The notes below the pieces were generated by a model. It ran no database searches and was not told the DNA's origin. It saw nothing but the letters and a program-made list of their open reading frames with translations. Shown in pieces: positions 15,562-25,962 of a stretch of 60,420 nt of DNA; within the stretch, counting starts at the first letter, position 1; every line of letters starts with the position of its first letter. Both the position numbers and the translations under genes were made by a program. The DNA comes from an uncultured Ferrovibrio sp. (GTDB taxonomy: Bacteria > Pseudomonadota > Alphaproteobacteria > Ferrovibrionales > Ferrovibrionaceae): positions 1 through 60,420 of the forward strand of contig NZ_CALGPC010000014.1 of assembly GCF_937960835.1 (NCBI RefSeq), written 5' to 3'.

Positions 15562-17057
15562 AGCTGATCTTCCGCACCGGATTTCTTGATCGGCCAGGGG
15601 TTATCGGACCGCCAGCGTTGCCGCGTCAGCCGTTTTCCCTGCAGCACATCCTGCAATTGCACCACGTAATCCATATGGCCGCCCAAGGTGGCGTAGTCTT
15701 CCTGGCGCAGCGTGAATTCGATGGGCGCCACCAGCGCCGGGGTCGGCACATAGCCGAAGGAATTGTCCGGCATGCGGGTGACATCGACCATGTAGGTGAT
15801 GCCGCCGCCCGGCCAGACATAAACTGGCGCGCCGCCGGCGGTGACGCGGGTCAAACGATCCTTCACTGAGAGCGTCAAACGCACGGGATTTTCGGTAACG
15901 CCCGCCCGCAGGCTGCCGCCCGCACCGGCCATGAACAGCACGGTGCAAAGCGATGGTTCGCAATTCTCGGCAATGCGATCTACCACCTTGCGAACGGACT
16001 GTGGCATCTCGGCAGGCTGCGGCTTGAGCTGATCATCCAGCACATACCAGCCGCTATGCTCGCCGGTGGTCGAGACCATCAGTAGCCGCAGACCTGGCCA
16101 GGCGATCTTCGGATCGATGCTTTCGATGATTTCCAGCGGATCGGAGATATTGGTTCCGCCCCATCCAAGTCCTGGCTCGGCGACCTGGAAGTAGCGGCCC
16201 GGTGTCGACTTGCGACCGCGCACACGGATGCCCGATAGCCGCATGTCGAGGAAACGGCCGGCCTGATGCTCGGTCAGCACCCCGGTGATATGGTCGTCGA
16301 CGACAATCACCTCATCGCAATGGCCGAGCCATTGCTTGGCGAAAATGCCAATGGTTGCAGAGCCGCAGCCGACGCGCATGCGCTCTTCCGGCTTGCCATT
16401 CACCACCGGCGGCTTGCCCGCCTGGATCACCACCTCGGCGCCGTTATCGATTTGGACCGTGACAGCTTCCTTGTTGCACAGCTTCAGCAGGGCCTCACAG
16501 GTAACGTTGCCCTCTTTCTTGCTGCCGCCCGTGAGGTGATGCACGCCGCCCAGCGATAGCATCTGCGAGCCATACTCGGCCGTGGTGACGTGACCGATGG
16601 CCTCGCCATTCACCCGCACCGGAGACTGCTCGGGCCCCAGATGGCGGTCGGTGTCGATCTTCACCTTGACGCCACAATAGCTGAAGATGCCCTCCGTCAC
16701 GACGGTGACCATGTCGATGCCGTCATGCTGCGAGGCGACGATGAAAGGGGCCGGCTTGTAATCGGGATAGGTGGTTCCGGCGCCCACACCGGTCACGAAG
16801 GTTGCGGCCGGCGGCGGAGCAGCGACGCTGCCATTCCATCCTTCGCTGCCTGACAGGAATGGCACGATGTCGGCGCCTTGCGCCGTCGCACGTTCGGTAA
16901 TCACCAACGGATCGACACGCGTCAGAATGCCATCGACATTGGCATATCGGTCGCAGGCGCCAGCCTTGCCGGGCCGGATGCGGCACAAAACCGGGCAGGC
17001 ATCGCAGCGGACGACGTCGTCCTTGCCATCGGGATGAGGAGCAACGGCCTCGTTCAT
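15558..17057 (-). CDS. 6-hydroxynicotinate reductase-like iron-sulfur protein
   Basis: About 499 residues. The N-terminus carries Cys18-x2-Cys21-x3-Cys25-x9-Cys35 (CDACPVLCRIRPGKAGAC), suited to binding an FeS cluster. Long conserved stretches such as VTEGIFSYCGVKVKIDTDRH and GGSKKEGNVTCEALL match the proteins named 6-hydroxynicotinate reductase (Hnr), known from nicotinate fermentation in Eubacterium barkeri. That enzyme reduces 6-hydroxynicotinate to a tetrahydro-6-oxo compound with ferredoxin. Here it is directly next to a molybdenum hydroxylase, the same pairing as in nicotinate degradation. The true substrate in this operon is not shown by sequence. Confidence 0.8.
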   Translation of the reverse strand: MNEAVAPHPDGKDDVVRCDACPVLCRIRPGKAGACDRYANVDGILTRVDPLVITERATAQGADIVPFLSGSEGWNGSVAAPPPAATFVTGVGAGTTYPDYKPAPFIVASQHDGIDMVTVVTEGIFSYCGVKVKIDTDRHLGPEQSPVRVNGEAIGHVTTAEYGSQMLSLGGVHHLTGGSKKEGNVTCEALLKLCNKEAVTVQIDNGAEVVIQAGKPPVVNGKPEERMRVGCGSATIGIFAKQWLGHCDEVIVVDDHITGVLTEHQAGRFLDMRLSGIRVRGRKSTPGRYFQVAEPGLGWGGTNISDPLEIIESIDPKIAWPGLRLLMVSTTGEHSGWYVLDDQLKPQPAEMPQSVRKVVDRIAENCEPSLCTVLFMAGAGGSLRAGVTENPVRLTLSVKDRLTRVTAGGAPVYVWPGGGITYMVDVTRMPDNSFGYVPTPALVAPIEFTLRQEDYATLGGHMDYVVQLQDVLQGKRLTRQRWRSDNPWPIKKSGAEDQL

Positions 17058-17071
17058 TTCGCCTCCCTTCC

Positions 17072-19801
17072 CTATTCCGCTACCATGGGCAATTGCCGAA
17101 GCGCGGCATGAAGACGATGCGGCAGCACCGGCACTTCAGTGATCCGCACGCCTGTCGCATGGCGGATAGCGCCCAGGATCGCCGGCGCGGTGGGCACCAA
17201 TCCCGGCTCGCCGACGCCTTTCGCGCCAAACGGCCCCAGCGGCTCGGCATCCTCAATCAGGATGCACTCGATCTCGGGCACATCGCCGACCGTCGGAATC
17301 AGGTAATCGTGCAGATTCTCGGTACGGCCGGGCAGATACTCCTCCATGAGCGCCAACCCCAGACCCTGCGCGATGCCGCCCTGGATCTGGCCTTCCACCT
17401 GGGTCGGATTGATGGCCTTGCCGACATCATGGGCCGCAATGATCTTTTTGACCTTCACCGTTCCCAGTTCAGTATCCACTTCGACCATCGCCATCTGCGC
17501 CGCGAACCCATAGGTGGCATAGGGAATGCCCTGGCCATCGGCATCCAGCATGGTGGTGGGCGGATCGAACCTGCCTTCACCCATCAGGATGTCGGCCTCG
17601 TCGTTCAGCCGCGGCAAATTGGCGAGATCGATCCGCCGCGTCGCACCGCCATCGCTGATCATCAGGATCGGTCCATCAAGGCATAACTTGGCATTATCAC
17701 CTGCATTGGCGAGCCGAAGGATCTGCGCGCGCAGATCGCGTGCCGCCAGTTCGGTCGCCTTGCCGGAAACGAAGGTCTGGCGTGAGGCCGAGGTCTTGCC
17801 GGCATCGGTGGTGCGGTCGGTATCGCCCATGACGTAGTCGAATACCGACATCGGCAGCCCGAGCGCATCGGCCGCGATCTGCACGAAGATGGTGTTGGAG
17901 CCTTGCCCGATATCGACGGCGCCGTTGTACAGCATGATGCGGCCATTGGCGCGAAGGCTGACCCGCATATGAGAGGGATTCGACATCGAGGTATTGCCGA
18001 TGCCGTACCACATGCAGCCGATGCCGATGCCTCGCCGCAGACCTTTGCGGCGCGCGTTGAACTTTTCGACCTCCGCATTCAAGGCGTTCCAATGCGGCAC
18101 CAGCGCGTCGAGGCATTGCGGCAACCCGGCAGAATGCTCAAGCTTCTGGCCCGTCGCCGTCAGATCGCCGGCGCGCAGGGCGTTGATGCGGCGAAATTCC
18201 AGACGGTCGATCTTCAGCTTGAGAGCCAGATCGTCCATCAGGGTTTCATGGGCGATGGCGGCCTGAGGAACGCCAAAGCCGCGGAACGCGCCCGCCGGCG
18301 GTGCATTGGTGAACAGCGCGCGGCCCCAATTCTTCACATGGGGCACATGATACGGCCCAGTGGCATGCACCGGAACGCGGTTCGCCACCGTCGGCCCCCA
18401 GCTTGCATAAGCGCCGGTATCGAAATCGGCCCAGGTCTCGACGGCGAGCAATTTGCCCTTGGCGTCGCAGGCGAATTTTGCGCTGATGCGCGCCGGGTGC
18501 CGCTTGGTGCTGGCCGCCATGCTTTCAGGCCGCGTGTAGACGCAGGCGACCGGTTTGCCGAGCGTCCAGGCTGCCAGGGCAATGACCGGCTGCACGGAAA
18601 GATCCAGCTTGCCGCCAAAGCCGCCGCCGCAAGCGGTCGGCACGATGCGCACGCGATCCGGCGGCAGCTGCATGATGCCCGCAATCTCGTCGCGATCCAT
18701 GTAGGGGGTCTGGGTAGTGGCATGAATCTCGATGCGGTCCCCGATCCGCACTGCCCAGCCGGCCTCCGGCTCGATATAAGCATGCTCGACGAAGCTGGTC
18801 TGGAACAGACCTTCGGCCACCGCCGCCGCCTCAGCGAAGCCGCGCCCAACATCGCCCTTCTTTACGCCGCCTTCGATCAGCAGATTGCCCGGGCGGTCCG
18901 CCTGCACGAGCTTGGCGTCTGGCGCCGCGGCTTCGATCACGCCCACCACAGGCGCTTCCGGCGTATAGATGATCGGCAGTTCCTCCAGCCCCACGGCCTC
19001 GACGGCTTCGCGCGGACCGACCAGTGCCACCACCGCTTCGCCCTTGTAGCGGACGATCCCATCGGCCAGAACCGGCTGATCCTTGATGTCCGGATAGATG
19101 CCGTATCCGTTGCGCGGCACGTCAGCGGAGGTGAGCACCCGATTAAGCCGATATTTCTGAATCAGCGGCGTGAAATCACCCAGCATGAACGTGGCGCGGG
19201 CGTGGGGAGAGCGGATGATGCGGGCCCAGAGCGCATCGGACGGAATGTAATCCGCGCCATAACGCTCCACTCCTTCCACCTTGGCCACACCATCAACCTT
19301 GCAGACGCGCTTCCCAACCGCTGCGCCTGCATCCGGCATCTCAGGCAACGCCGGCGTCCGTGCGGCATCGAGGATTGCATCGACGATCTTACGGTAGCCC
19401 GTGCAGCGGCACAGAACGCCGCCGATGGCATCCATCACTTCCTGCTCGCTCGGCTTGGCTTTCTCAGCGAGCAGATCAGTCGCTGCCATCAGCATGCCGG
19501 GCGTGCAGATACCACATTGCGCAGCGCCATGCTTGATGAAGGCGCGCTGCAGACGCGACAGCGAGCCATGCGCCTTCAGCCCTTCGACAGTGGCGATGGG
19601 CTTACCTGCCGCCTGCCCCACAGGAGTCAGACAGGAACAGACCTGCTTGCCTTCCAGCATGACCGTGCAAGCGCCGCAATCGCCGGCATTACAGCCAACT
19701 TTGGTTCCCGTCAGACCGAGATCATCGCGCAGGACGTCGCTTAAACGCTTCAGCGGCGAGCCGTGATAGCTATGCGGTTTGCCGTTGACAATAAGCCGCA
19801 T
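17072..19801 (-). CDS. Xanthine-oxidase-family hydroxylase, fused FeS and molybdenum subunits
   Basis: A 909-residue molybdenum hydroxylase. The N-terminal domain has the plant-type [2Fe-2S] ligands Cys37, Cys42, Cys45, Cys57, followed by the second cluster Cys96, Cys99, Cys131, Cys133 (CGICTPG and CRCTGY). From about residue 165 the molybdopterin domain follows (VAKVEGVERYGADYIP, GGGFGGKLDL), ending with GVGEPG, whose Glu865 fits the catalytic base. The fusion order and length equal those of Desulfovibrio aldehyde oxidoreductase. With the FAD subunit upstream it would hydroxylate a carbon next to ring nitrogen, or an aldehyde, using water. It probably acts first in this pathway. Confidence 0.9.
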   Translation of the reverse strand: MRLIVNGKPHSYHGSPLKRLSDVLRDDLGLTGTKVGCNAGDCGACTVMLEGKQVCSCLTPVGQAAGKPIATVEGLKAHGSLSRLQRAFIKHGAAQCGICTPGMLMAATDLLAEKAKPSEQEVMDAIGGVLCRCTGYRKIVDAILDAARTPALPEMPDAGAAVGKRVCKVDGVAKVEGVERYGADYIPSDALWARIIRSPHARATFMLGDFTPLIQKYRLNRVLTSADVPRNGYGIYPDIKDQPVLADGIVRYKGEAVVALVGPREAVEAVGLEELPIIYTPEAPVVGVIEAAAPDAKLVQADRPGNLLIEGGVKKGDVGRGFAEAAAVAEGLFQTSFVEHAYIEPEAGWAVRIGDRIEIHATTQTPYMDRDEIAGIMQLPPDRVRIVPTACGGGFGGKLDLSVQPVIALAAWTLGKPVACVYTRPESMAASTKRHPARISAKFACDAKGKLLAVETWADFDTGAYASWGPTVANRVPVHATGPYHVPHVKNWGRALFTNAPPAGAFRGFGVPQAAIAHETLMDDLALKLKIDRLEFRRINALRAGDLTATGQKLEHSAGLPQCLDALVPHWNALNAEVEKFNARRKGLRRGIGIGCMWYGIGNTSMSNPSHMRVSLRANGRIMLYNGAVDIGQGSNTIFVQIAADALGLPMSVFDYVMGDTDRTTDAGKTSASRQTFVSGKATELAARDLRAQILRLANAGDNAKLCLDGPILMISDGGATRRIDLANLPRLNDEADILMGEGRFDPPTTMLDADGQGIPYATYGFAAQMAMVEVDTELGTVKVKKIIAAHDVGKAINPTQVEGQIQGGIAQGLGLALMEEYLPGRTENLHDYLIPTVGDVPEIECILIEDAEPLGPFGAKGVGEPGLVPTAPAILGAIRHATGVRITEVPVLPHRLHAALRQLPMVAE

Positions 19802-19807
19802 AACGCC

Positions 19808-20665
19808 CTACCCCCTGTTTCTTTTTACTAGTGCTGTCAGAGCGCGGCGCACCAGTATCACCGCCGCCTCTCGCCGATAATTGGCATCAGCCCGGACATC
19901 GTCGATCGGGCTGAGGCTGTCGAAATGCTCAGCCTTTACCCGGTTTGCCAATGCGGCATTCAAACGTCGCCCCGTCAATTCCGTTTCAAGATAAGGCAGG
20001 CGCTGGGCGACCTCGGAGCAGGCTCCCACCGCGACACTCGCATTCGCAACGATCCCGCCGTCGACCTCAAGCACGATGCCTACCATGGCAATCGAGATCA
20101 CCAGATACTGCCGCGCGCCAAGCTTCAGGAAGGTGCTGCACACTTCCTCGGCTTTTGGCCTCGGTACCAGGATGGCAGAGACCAATTCACCTGGCTTGAG
20201 CGCCGTGCGGCGGTTACCGGTGATGAATTCGCTTAGAGGAAGTTCACGGGCATAAGCCGCGCCGCGCAGCTCCACCTTCGCCCGCATCGCCAGCAAAGGC
20301 GGCACGCTGTCGGCAGCAGGTGACGCGTTGCAAAGATTGCCGGCCACCGTTCCGGCATTCTGGATCTGGCGACCTCCAATTTCGCGCGCGGCCTGTTTCA
20401 GGCCATCGAATAGCGGCGGCAAATCGGCTGCCGCTATTTCGCTCCATGTGGTGGTAGCGCCGATGCGCCATCCATCCGGAGTTTGGCGGATGCCGCGCAG
20501 ATCAGGGATCGCCGTGATGTCGATAATGTCGTCGGACAGCGCCTTGCCGACGCGGGCAGGATAATAGTCCGTGCCGCCGGCAAGGATGATCGGATGCTGG
20601 CCTGTCGCGGCGCTCAGGCTGGCGAGCGCCTCGTCGAGGCTACTGGGACGCAAATACGACGCCAT
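19808..20665 (-). CDS. FAD-binding subunit of molybdenum hydroxylase
   Basis: Medium subunit of the xanthine-oxidase/CO-dehydrogenase type (FAD_binding_5 plus CO_deh_flav_C). Visible are ILAGGTDYYP for FAD pyrophosphate binding, then GGRQIQNAGTVAGNLCNASPAADSVPPLLA, the second FAD motif. Start set at ATG 20665 (MASYLRPSS) because GGGGAGG lies nine bases upstream; an ATG at 20689 would add eight residues. It transfers electrons from the FeS clusters of the next gene to NAD or another acceptor. It is the first structural gene of the operon, with about 180 bases separating it from the MarR gene above. Confidence 0.88.
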   Translation of the reverse strand: MASYLRPSSLDEALASLSAATGQHPIILAGGTDYYPARVGKALSDDIIDITAIPDLRGIRQTPDGWRIGATTTWSEIAAADLPPLFDGLKQAAREIGGRQIQNAGTVAGNLCNASPAADSVPPLLAMRAKVELRGAAYARELPLSEFITGNRRTALKPGELVSAILVPRPKAEEVCSTFLKLGARQYLVISIAMVGIVLEVDGGIVANASVAVGACSEVAQRLPYLETELTGRRLNAALANRVKAEHFDSLSPIDDVRADANYRREAAVILVRRALTALVKRNRG

Positions 20666-20841
20666 CGGACTTGGCCTCCCCGTCGGCATCTTCTATTTCG
20701 CGCTCCGCGTCATGCGGAAGACATCGTTTGTACGCAAATGATGCTGCGACGCTGCTCAAAAAGAGTCAACGTCAAAATATAGGCATGCCCTGCGCAGGAA
20801 TGCGGCAGCGCAACATCGCTCTGGGATGAGGGAAAAGGCAG

Positions 20842-21300
20842 TTAGGACAGGCGTTTCAGCAAGGAGAGGAATTGCTGCTGCTCATCGGGACTGAGCGGAT
20901 CGAGCGTGGCCTTGCTGACTTTCGGGCCATTGGCAATCAGCCGCATGACCAGTTCCCGGCCAGCCGGCGTGAGGCTTAAGCAGCGGCGGCGCTTGTCATT
21001 CTTGTCCGGCCGATGGGAAATCAGCTTGCGCGCCGTAAGACGGCGGATCACGCCCTGAATCGTCGCCGGGTCCATGGCTGTTAGGCGGCCGAGATGGTTT
21101 TGCGACAGTTCGCCCAGTTCGTAGAGTTTGACCAGCGCCGCATACTGTGTGGTCGTGACCTGAGCATCGCCAATCATGGCGAGAAACAATGCCGTGTGGC
21201 GTTGATGCGCGCGCCGGATCAGGTGTCCGACCTGATCCTCCAGGACGTAGCCTTCGGGGAGCGCTGAGGGCGCGGCCTTGATGTCGGGCTTCATATTCAT
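20842..21300 (-). CDS. MarR-family transcriptional regulator
   Basis: About 152 residues from the ATG at 21300 (MNMKPDIKAAP); 21321 is an alternative start. The winged-helix region is clear: LSQNHLGRLTAMDPATIQGVIRRLTARKLI followed by the wing RPDKNDKRRRCLSLTPAGREL. It is the first gene on the reverse strand above the catabolic operon and points towards it, so it is the natural candidate repressor, with the pathway substrate or a derivative as effector. A possible operator lies just upstream of its start. Confidence 0.88.
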   Translation of the reverse strand: MNMKPDIKAAPSALPEGYVLEDQVGHLIRRAHQRHTALFLAMIGDAQVTTTQYAALVKLYELGELSQNHLGRLTAMDPATIQGVIRRLTARKLISHRPDKNDKRRRCLSLTPAGRELVMRLIANGPKVSKATLDPLSPDEQQQFLSLLKRLS

Positions 21301-21325
21301 CGCGATGAGCGGGCCCCGCAAGTTG

Positions 21326-21377
21326 CCAACTATAACGCGTAGTTCGAAACGTACATTAGCGCGTTACGCCCAGTTGG
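21326..21377. promoter_or_regulatory. Nested inverted repeat upstream of marR, possible operator
   Basis: TAACGCG (21333-21339) and CGCGTTA (21360-21366) are perfect inverted arms, enclosed by CCAACT (21326-21331) and AGTTGG (21372-21377), with TTCGAA in the centre. It lies 26 to 77 bases upstream of the MarR start. MarR proteins usually bind such dyads in their own promoter. A hairpin ending the upstream phosphatase mRNA is the alternative, but no T-run is seen. Confidence 0.45.
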
Positions 21378-21429
21378 GCCAAGCCATTCAATGGCGACCG
21401 GCCGACACGGATCGCCAGCAGAACACCGT

Positions 21430-21990
21430 CTACAAAACCGGGGTCTTTGCTTCCTTGCCGCGGGTGATGAGCGACAGGCCGCTCCGGTCGACTTCCAATA
21501 TCGTGCAGGAGCAATAATCCGGATTCATGATGACCAGCCGGTCGTCGTTGAGCGCCGCGCCCAAGGCCGCGTTGATGACCATGAAATGGGTGAAGATGAC
21601 GGCGTCGTAGCGGGACGACCGCAGCATGCCGACCAAGCCTTCCCGCCAGGCCCGGATCAGCGGTGGCTGAGCCGAGAAGCGCTGGGTGGCAATCTGCTGC
21701 AGCCACGGTCCACGCGCCCTGATGCCTTTTTCGGCAATCTCTGGCGGCGTCGGGATTTCGCTGAAGGCGGCGCTGACTTCAGGCATGATCCCCCAGCGGT
21801 TCGCCAGCGGCAAAGCGCTTTCCCGTGCTCGTTCTAGTGGCGAGGTCAGAATCTGCATGGGCCCGAGCGATTCGAGCTGCAGCGCCAAATCGACCGCCGC
21901 TTCCTTGCCTTCTTCGGACAGGCCCGGATCGGGATCCTCGTCAAACCGCGCTGCCGCTTGCGCATGGCGGACCAGATACAAACGTGCCAT
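21430..21990 (-). CDS. Histidine phosphatase family protein (SixA-like)
   Basis: The N-terminus MARLYLVRHAQAAARFDEDPDPGLSEEGK contains the RH motif (here RHA) of the phosphoglycerate-mutase/histidine phosphatase branch. ILTSPLERARESA follows, and the second catalytic histidine is in VIFTHFMVINAAL. The 186-residue length fits SixA or generic cytosolic phosphatases. The substrate could be a phosphohistidine protein or small metabolite. It stands 27 bases after the MBL hydrolase and likely shares its mRNA. Confidence 0.82.
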   Translation of the reverse strand: MARLYLVRHAQAAARFDEDPDPGLSEEGKEAAVDLALQLESLGPMQILTSPLERARESALPLANRWGIMPEVSAAFSEIPTPPEIAEKGIRARGPWLQQIATQRFSAQPPLIRAWREGLVGMLRSSRYDAVIFTHFMVINAALGAALNDDRLVIMNPDYCSCTILEVDRSGLSLITRGKEAKTPVL

Positions 21991-22017
21991 TCCTCGCCCT
22001 TCCTCCCCTGCGAGGCA

Positions 22018-22842
22018 CTACAACAAGTTAACGCGCATATTCTCGCGCGCCACGAATGCCCCGGACCAGAGCTGCCTCGCCTCGGCCTCCAGGGTTTCCA
22101 TGAATGCATCCTCATGATCCGGGTCATGATGGAATATCGCAAGGGCCTTCGCATTGGCGGCACGGCAAAGCCGCACACCCTCCTGCCAGGTCGAATGGCC
22201 CCAGCCGACATGTTCTTCGAATTCCTTGTCGGTGTAGGTGCTGTCGTAGATGACAAGATCGGCACCCTCGATCAGCCCGAGGATATTCTGGTCAGGCTTG
22301 CCCGGTATGTGTTCGGTATCCGTCACGTAGCACAGCGATTTGCCGCCATATTCGAACCGGTACCCCGTGGCCCCGTCCGGGTGATTCAGCGGCGTCGTGC
22401 GCACCTGGATTTGCGACCCAAGCTTGAAACTGTCGCCCGCGCGAAAATCGACGCTTTCGATCCGCGCCCCCATTTTATCCAGCGGCACGGGGAAGAACGG
22501 CTGGGCCATTTGCGACGCCAGAACGTTGCCGATCCCACCCCGGTCGCTCAGATGTCCCGCATGGATGGTGAAATGGTGATCCTTCTTGAAGGCGGGCGAG
22601 AAGAACGGAAAGCCGTTGATGTGATCCCAATGCGTATGCGTGAGAAAAAGGTCGCCCTGGGTGACCTGCCGCCGCAGCAGCCAATGGCCGAGATTGCGAA
22701 TGCCCGTCCCCGCGTCGAGGATGACAACCCGCCCGCCGACCTTCAACTCGATGCAGGAGGTGTTGCCTCCGAAGCCGATATGCCGCGGGGACGGCGTTGC
22801 AATGCTGCCGCGAACTCCCCAGAACTTCACCTTGAAGCTCAC
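22018..22842 (-). CDS. Metallo-beta-lactamase fold hydrolase
   Basis: The 274-residue protein has the metal-binding motif THTHWDHINGF (about 83-93), preceded by VVILDAGTGIRNLG. LNHPDGATGYRFEYGGKSLCYVTDTEH gives the next ligands, and HHDPDHED the last histidines. The start MSFKVKFWGVRGSIATP is characteristic of a common proteobacterial subgroup of unknown substrate, which often resembles RNase Z or phosphodiesterases. Sits between the M20 peptidase and the phosphatase in one run of three reverse-strand genes. Confidence 0.85.
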   Translation of the reverse strand: MSFKVKFWGVRGSIATPSPRHIGFGGNTSCIELKVGGRVVILDAGTGIRNLGHWLLRRQVTQGDLFLTHTHWDHINGFPFFSPAFKKDHHFTIHAGHLSDRGGIGNVLASQMAQPFFPVPLDKMGARIESVDFRAGDSFKLGSQIQVRTTPLNHPDGATGYRFEYGGKSLCYVTDTEHIPGKPDQNILGLIEGADLVIYDSTYTDKEFEEHVGWGHSTWQEGVRLCRAANAKALAIFHHDPDHEDAFMETLEAEARQLWSGAFVARENMRVNLL

Positions 22843-22856
22843 GGCTTGTGCGTCTC

Positions 22857-24029
22857 CTATGAACCGGCCGGCAATGCCAACTCTGCCAACCGCGCCCAGT
22901 AGCTGGCACCGATCGGCAGGATTTCGTCGTTGAAGTCGTAGCGCGGGTTATGAACCATGCAGCTGCCTTCGCCAGCGCCGTTGCCGATCCAGACGTAAGA
23001 GCCGGGCTTCTCGCGTAGCATCCAGGCGAAGTCTTCTGCGCCCATGCTGGGATTCACATTGCGCAGCACGTTGTCGGCACCGACTACAGTCGCGGCGGCC
23101 TGGGCGGCCAGTTCGGTTTCATCGGCGGTATTGATCGTCGGCGGATAACGCCGCTGATAATCGACCGTGGCAGTCGCGCCATGGGCAGCGGCGATGCCGG
23201 TGGCAATCTGCTTGAGCCGTGCCTCGATCATGTCCTGCACTTCGGGCAAAAAGGCGCGTGTCGTGCCGGCGATCATCGCCTCTTCCGGGATCACGTTGGT
23301 GGTATGGCCGGCCTCGATCTGGCAGCAGCTGACAACCGCACATTGCAGCGGATCCGTGTTGCGGGAGACGATCGACTGCAAAGCCAGCACGATTTCCGAA
23401 GCGATGACGACCGGGTCGACGCCACGATGAGGATAGGCGCCATGGGCACCGACGCCGCGCACCTTGATCCAGAACATGTCCGCCGACGCCATCATCGGCC
23501 CCACCCGGACCGCAAACTTGCCGACATCGATGCCCGGCATGTTGTGCATGCCGAACACCATCTCGCAGGGGAACTTCTCGAACAGCCCGTCGTCGATCAT
23601 CACCTTGCCGCCCGCGAGGTTCTCTTCTGCCGGCTGGAAGATGAAGTGGATGGTACCGTCGAAATTCTTGGTCTTGGCCAGATACTGGGCCGCCCCAAGC
23701 AGCATGATGGTATGCCCGTCATGGCCACAGCCATGCATCTTGCCTTCGTGCTTGGACTTGTGGCTGAAGTCGTTCAGCTCAATCAGATCGAGCGCGTCCA
23801 TATCCGCCCGCAAGCCGATGGCGCGATTGCCCTTCCCCGCCTTCAGGGTGCCCACCACGCCGGTCTTGGCCAGCCCCCGGTGGACCGGCATTCCGAACGA
23901 TTCCAAGGTACGAGCAACGAAATCCGCAGTGCGATGCTCTTCGAAGGCGGTTTCAGGATGCATGTGCAAGTCGCGGCGCCACTCGGTCAGCTGGGCCTTG
24001 TTGGCGACGATCTCGTCAATCAGCTTCAT
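22857..24029 (-). CDS. M20-family amidohydrolase (hippurate hydrolase type)
   Basis: About 390 residues, the usual size of zinc or manganese M20D aminoacylases that split N-acyl amino acids such as hippurate. Motifs seen: RRDLHMHPETAFEEHRTADFV at the N-terminus, GLRADMDALDL, MHGCGHDGHT (metal-binding Cys and His) and FQPAEENLAGGKVMIDDGLF. MGAEDFAWML near the end is the last metal block. Cytoplasmic, without signal peptide. It is the first gene of a short reverse-strand run; a divergent promoter region of 163 bases separates it from the RNA helicase gene. Confidence 0.9.
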   Translation of the reverse strand: MKLIDEIVANKAQLTEWRRDLHMHPETAFEEHRTADFVARTLESFGMPVHRGLAKTGVVGTLKAGKGNRAIGLRADMDALDLIELNDFSHKSKHEGKMHGCGHDGHTIMLLGAAQYLAKTKNFDGTIHFIFQPAEENLAGGKVMIDDGLFEKFPCEMVFGMHNMPGIDVGKFAVRVGPMMASADMFWIKVRGVGAHGAYPHRGVDPVVIASEIVLALQSIVSRNTDPLQCAVVSCCQIEAGHTTNVIPEEAMIAGTTRAFLPEVQDMIEARLKQIATGIAAAHGATATVDYQRRYPPTINTADETELAAQAAATVVGADNVLRNVNPSMGAEDFAWMLREKPGSYVWIGNGAGEGSCMVHNPRYDFNDEILPIGASYWARLAELALPAGS

Positions 24030-24192
24030 CGGGTTCCCCGGTTACGGAAAAAAGTTGAAATGCCACGATAACCGATTGATTTTCTTGTTTCCACTCGCAT
24101 AGGCGGGGATTGACTTAAGGGGGTTCCTGTGGTCTTGTCCGCCCGCGGACAGTGCGCAGAGGTGCGCTGCTGTTCATAGAACGCGGAAATCC

Positions 24193-25620
<1,428 letters not shown>

Positions 25621-25719
25621 TTTCCGCGGCATCCACGACTGCCCTCTGGCCGGGCTATATGGCTTGGCCAGCGACAGGCACTTCGATTACAGTCGCCCGA
25701 AAGACTTACGGAGCCGGTG

Positions 25720-25962
25720 ATGCAGACGATTTTCGTAATGGTGAAATGCGAACTCGGCCGCGCCTATGACGTTGCTGTGAAGGCCGTGGAAGACATCGAG
25801 CAGGTTTCCGAAGTCCATTCCATTTCAGGACAATACGACCTGATGATGAAGTGCTACCTCCCCGACGGGCAGGATATCGGTCATTTCGTTGTCAATAAGC
25901 TGCAGACCCTGCCCGGGGTGAAGGACACCTTCACGCTGATAACTTTCAAGGCGTTCAGCTAA
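25720..25962 (+). CDS. Stand-alone Lrp/AsnC ligand-binding domain protein
   Basis: Eighty residues that match only the ligand-sensing (RAM) domain of Lrp/AsnC regulators, with no DNA-binding helix-turn-helix: FVMVKCELGRAYDV, VEDIEQVSEVHSISGQYDLM, LQTLPGVKDTFTLITFKAF. Start at ATG 25720 with CGGAG upstream; a GTG one codon earlier is possible. Such SraA-like single domains form oligomers that bind amino acids and may modulate full-length Lrp proteins. The neighbouring helicase does not clarify its role. Confidence 0.85.
   Translation: MQTIFVMVKCELGRAYDVAVKAVEDIEQVSEVHSISGQYDLMMKCYLPDGQDIGHFVVNKLQTLPGVKDTFTLITFKAFS

Noticed and set aside
15558..19801. Assigning the first operon firmly to nicotinate degradation
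   Set aside because: The hydroxylase is of the fused aldehyde-oxidoreductase layout and there is no enamidase or downstream nicotinate gene; only a general N-heterocycle pathway can be supported.
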